The notes below the pieces were generated by a model, which saw only the letters and a list, made by a program, of their open reading frames with translations, was not told the origin of the DNA and searched no databases. This document shows positions 5,689 through 6,266 of a stretch of DNA of 6,266 nt, in pieces; the stretch's first letter is position 1; each line of letters begins with the position of its first letter. This DNA is from Treponema sp. (GTDB lineage: Bacteria; Spirochaetota; Spirochaetia; Treponematales; Breznakiellaceae): NCBI GenBank assembly GCA_009786675.1, contig WQRP01000041.1:1-6266 (forward strand). Direction: 5' to 3'. The position numbers and the translations under genes were made by a program.

Positions 5689-6266
5689 TTATTCCCTGGA
5701 GCCGCCCGCGCCCCGGAAATAAACCCGAACCCGCTTGTACAGCCCCTCGCCTTCGCTCTTGGTTTCCACATGGGCGATATCGTTAAGCGTGGTATGGATA
5801 AGCCGCCGGTCAAAGGGATTCATCGGTTCCAGAAGCACGGACGCGCGGCTTTCCCCCACGCGATCGGCGACGGTGTAGGCCAGACGGACAAGCGATTCCT
5901 CGCGGCGGATTCTGTAATTTTCGCTGTCAAGGATGATCCGCATTTCCTCGCGGCCCAGTTGCCTGGCGTACACATTTGCAAGCAATTGCAGGGCGTCGAT
6001 GTTCTTGCCCTTTTTGCCAATCAGTATCGAGGAATGCTCCGAATCTATCTTTAGGCCAAGCTTGCTTTCCTCGCGGAACAAAATCGAAATCTTGCCGCCG
6101 TATCCCATGCGGTCGATAATTCCGGAGATAAAGCCAGCCATTTTTTCCTCAAATTCGTTTTGGGCTATCGGGTCGCCGAAAACGGGCTTGCGCTGGGGCC
6201 GTCGTTCCTTTCCGCCGCCGCCTTCCGGCGACTCGCCGCCGCTCGCGGCCGGAGCCGGCTTGTCGG
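5689..6266 (-). CDS. jag: Jag/KhpB RNA-binding protein, KH and R3H domains (5' end outside window)
   Basis: Jag (KhpB, SpoIIIJ-associated protein) is a cytoplasmic single-stranded RNA-binding protein. In other bacteria it partners KhpA and is encoded near yidC, rnpA and rpmH, affecting cell envelope and division. The frame is open to the window edge, showing 191 residues. The first 28 or so form a flexible linker rich in Gly, Pro and charge (PEGGGGKERRPQRK). The KH domain follows (FEEKMAGFISGIIDRMGYGG at 38-57, then the RNA-binding loop IGKKGK at about 82-87 and NIDALQLLANVY). The R3H domain contains MNPFDRRLIHTTL with the Arg-x3-His pair at about 153-157, then HVETKSEGEGLYKRV. An ATG at 6141 is internal to the conserved KH domain and cannot be the true start; the N-terminal Jag_N domain should lie upstream. 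The yidC gene is expected further upstream but not visible. Confidence 0.95.
   Translation of the reverse strand, partial: DKPAPAASGGESPEGGGGKERRPQRKPVFGDPIAQNEFEEKMAGFISGIIDRMGYGGKISILFREESKLGLKIDSEHSSILIGKKGKNIDALQLLANVYARQLGREEMRIILDSENYRIRREESLVRLAYTVADRVGESRASVLLEPMNPFDRRLIHTTLNDIAHVETKSEGEGLYKRVRVYFRGAGGSRE

Noticed and set aside
5689..6141. jag starting at the ATG at 6141
   Set aside because: This Met falls inside the conserved start of the KH region (FEEKMAGFI) and the frame continues open to the window edge, so the gene is a partial one with its start outside.
1..6266. Defence system, prophage, transposon or CRISPR array
   Set aside because: All genes are housekeeping or conserved unknowns on one strand; no transposase, integrase, regularly spaced repeats or tRNA-like sequence was seen.

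Overview
The window holds seven protein genes, all on the minus strand, so the biological order runs from base 6266 down to base 1. It is dense housekeeping DNA: the longest stretch without a gene is about 130 bases. The GC-rich codon use, the order jag / exported protein of unknown function / guaB, and the style of the proteins (a short RluA-type synthase with a GRHHQIR motif, a TIGR02757/DUF2400 protein, an unknown exported protein that resembles Treponema proteins) suggest a spirochete, probably a GC-rich Treponema relative. That placement rests on recollection of protein families, not on a search, and is tentative.

Layout in the direction of transcription. (1) 6266-5689: the 3' part of jag/khpB, an RNA-binding KH-R3H protein; its beginning lies outside the window. 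(2) 5665-4856: an exported protein of unknown function, 23 bases behind jag with a good ribosome binding site, probably cotranscribed with it. (3) 4855-4728: the only real intergenic region, with a good sigma-70-type promoter and a leader of about 80 bases holding short repeats. (4) 4727-3291: guaB, IMP dehydrogenase. (5) 3319-2516: a TIGR02757/DUF2400 protein that overlaps the end of guaB by 29 bases. (6) 2513-1551: trxB, thioredoxin reductase. (7) 1518-700: a GNAT acetyltransferase with an extra N-terminal region. (8) 693-1: an RluA-family pseudouridine synthase, cut by the window edge.

Genes 4 to 8 overlap or are separated by 2 to about 32 bases, with no visible terminator between them, so they look like one operon driven from the promoter before guaB. 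The operon joins guanine nucleotide synthesis, disulfide reduction, RNA modification, an acetyltransferase and a protein that may be a helix-hairpin-helix DNA glycosylase. No mobile element, CRISPR array, RNA gene or phage sequence was seen. There is no clear new defence or mobile system here. The most rewarding items are the possible glycosylase active site in the DUF2400 protein, a ten-G tract in the NADPH motif of trxB, and the unknown exported protein.
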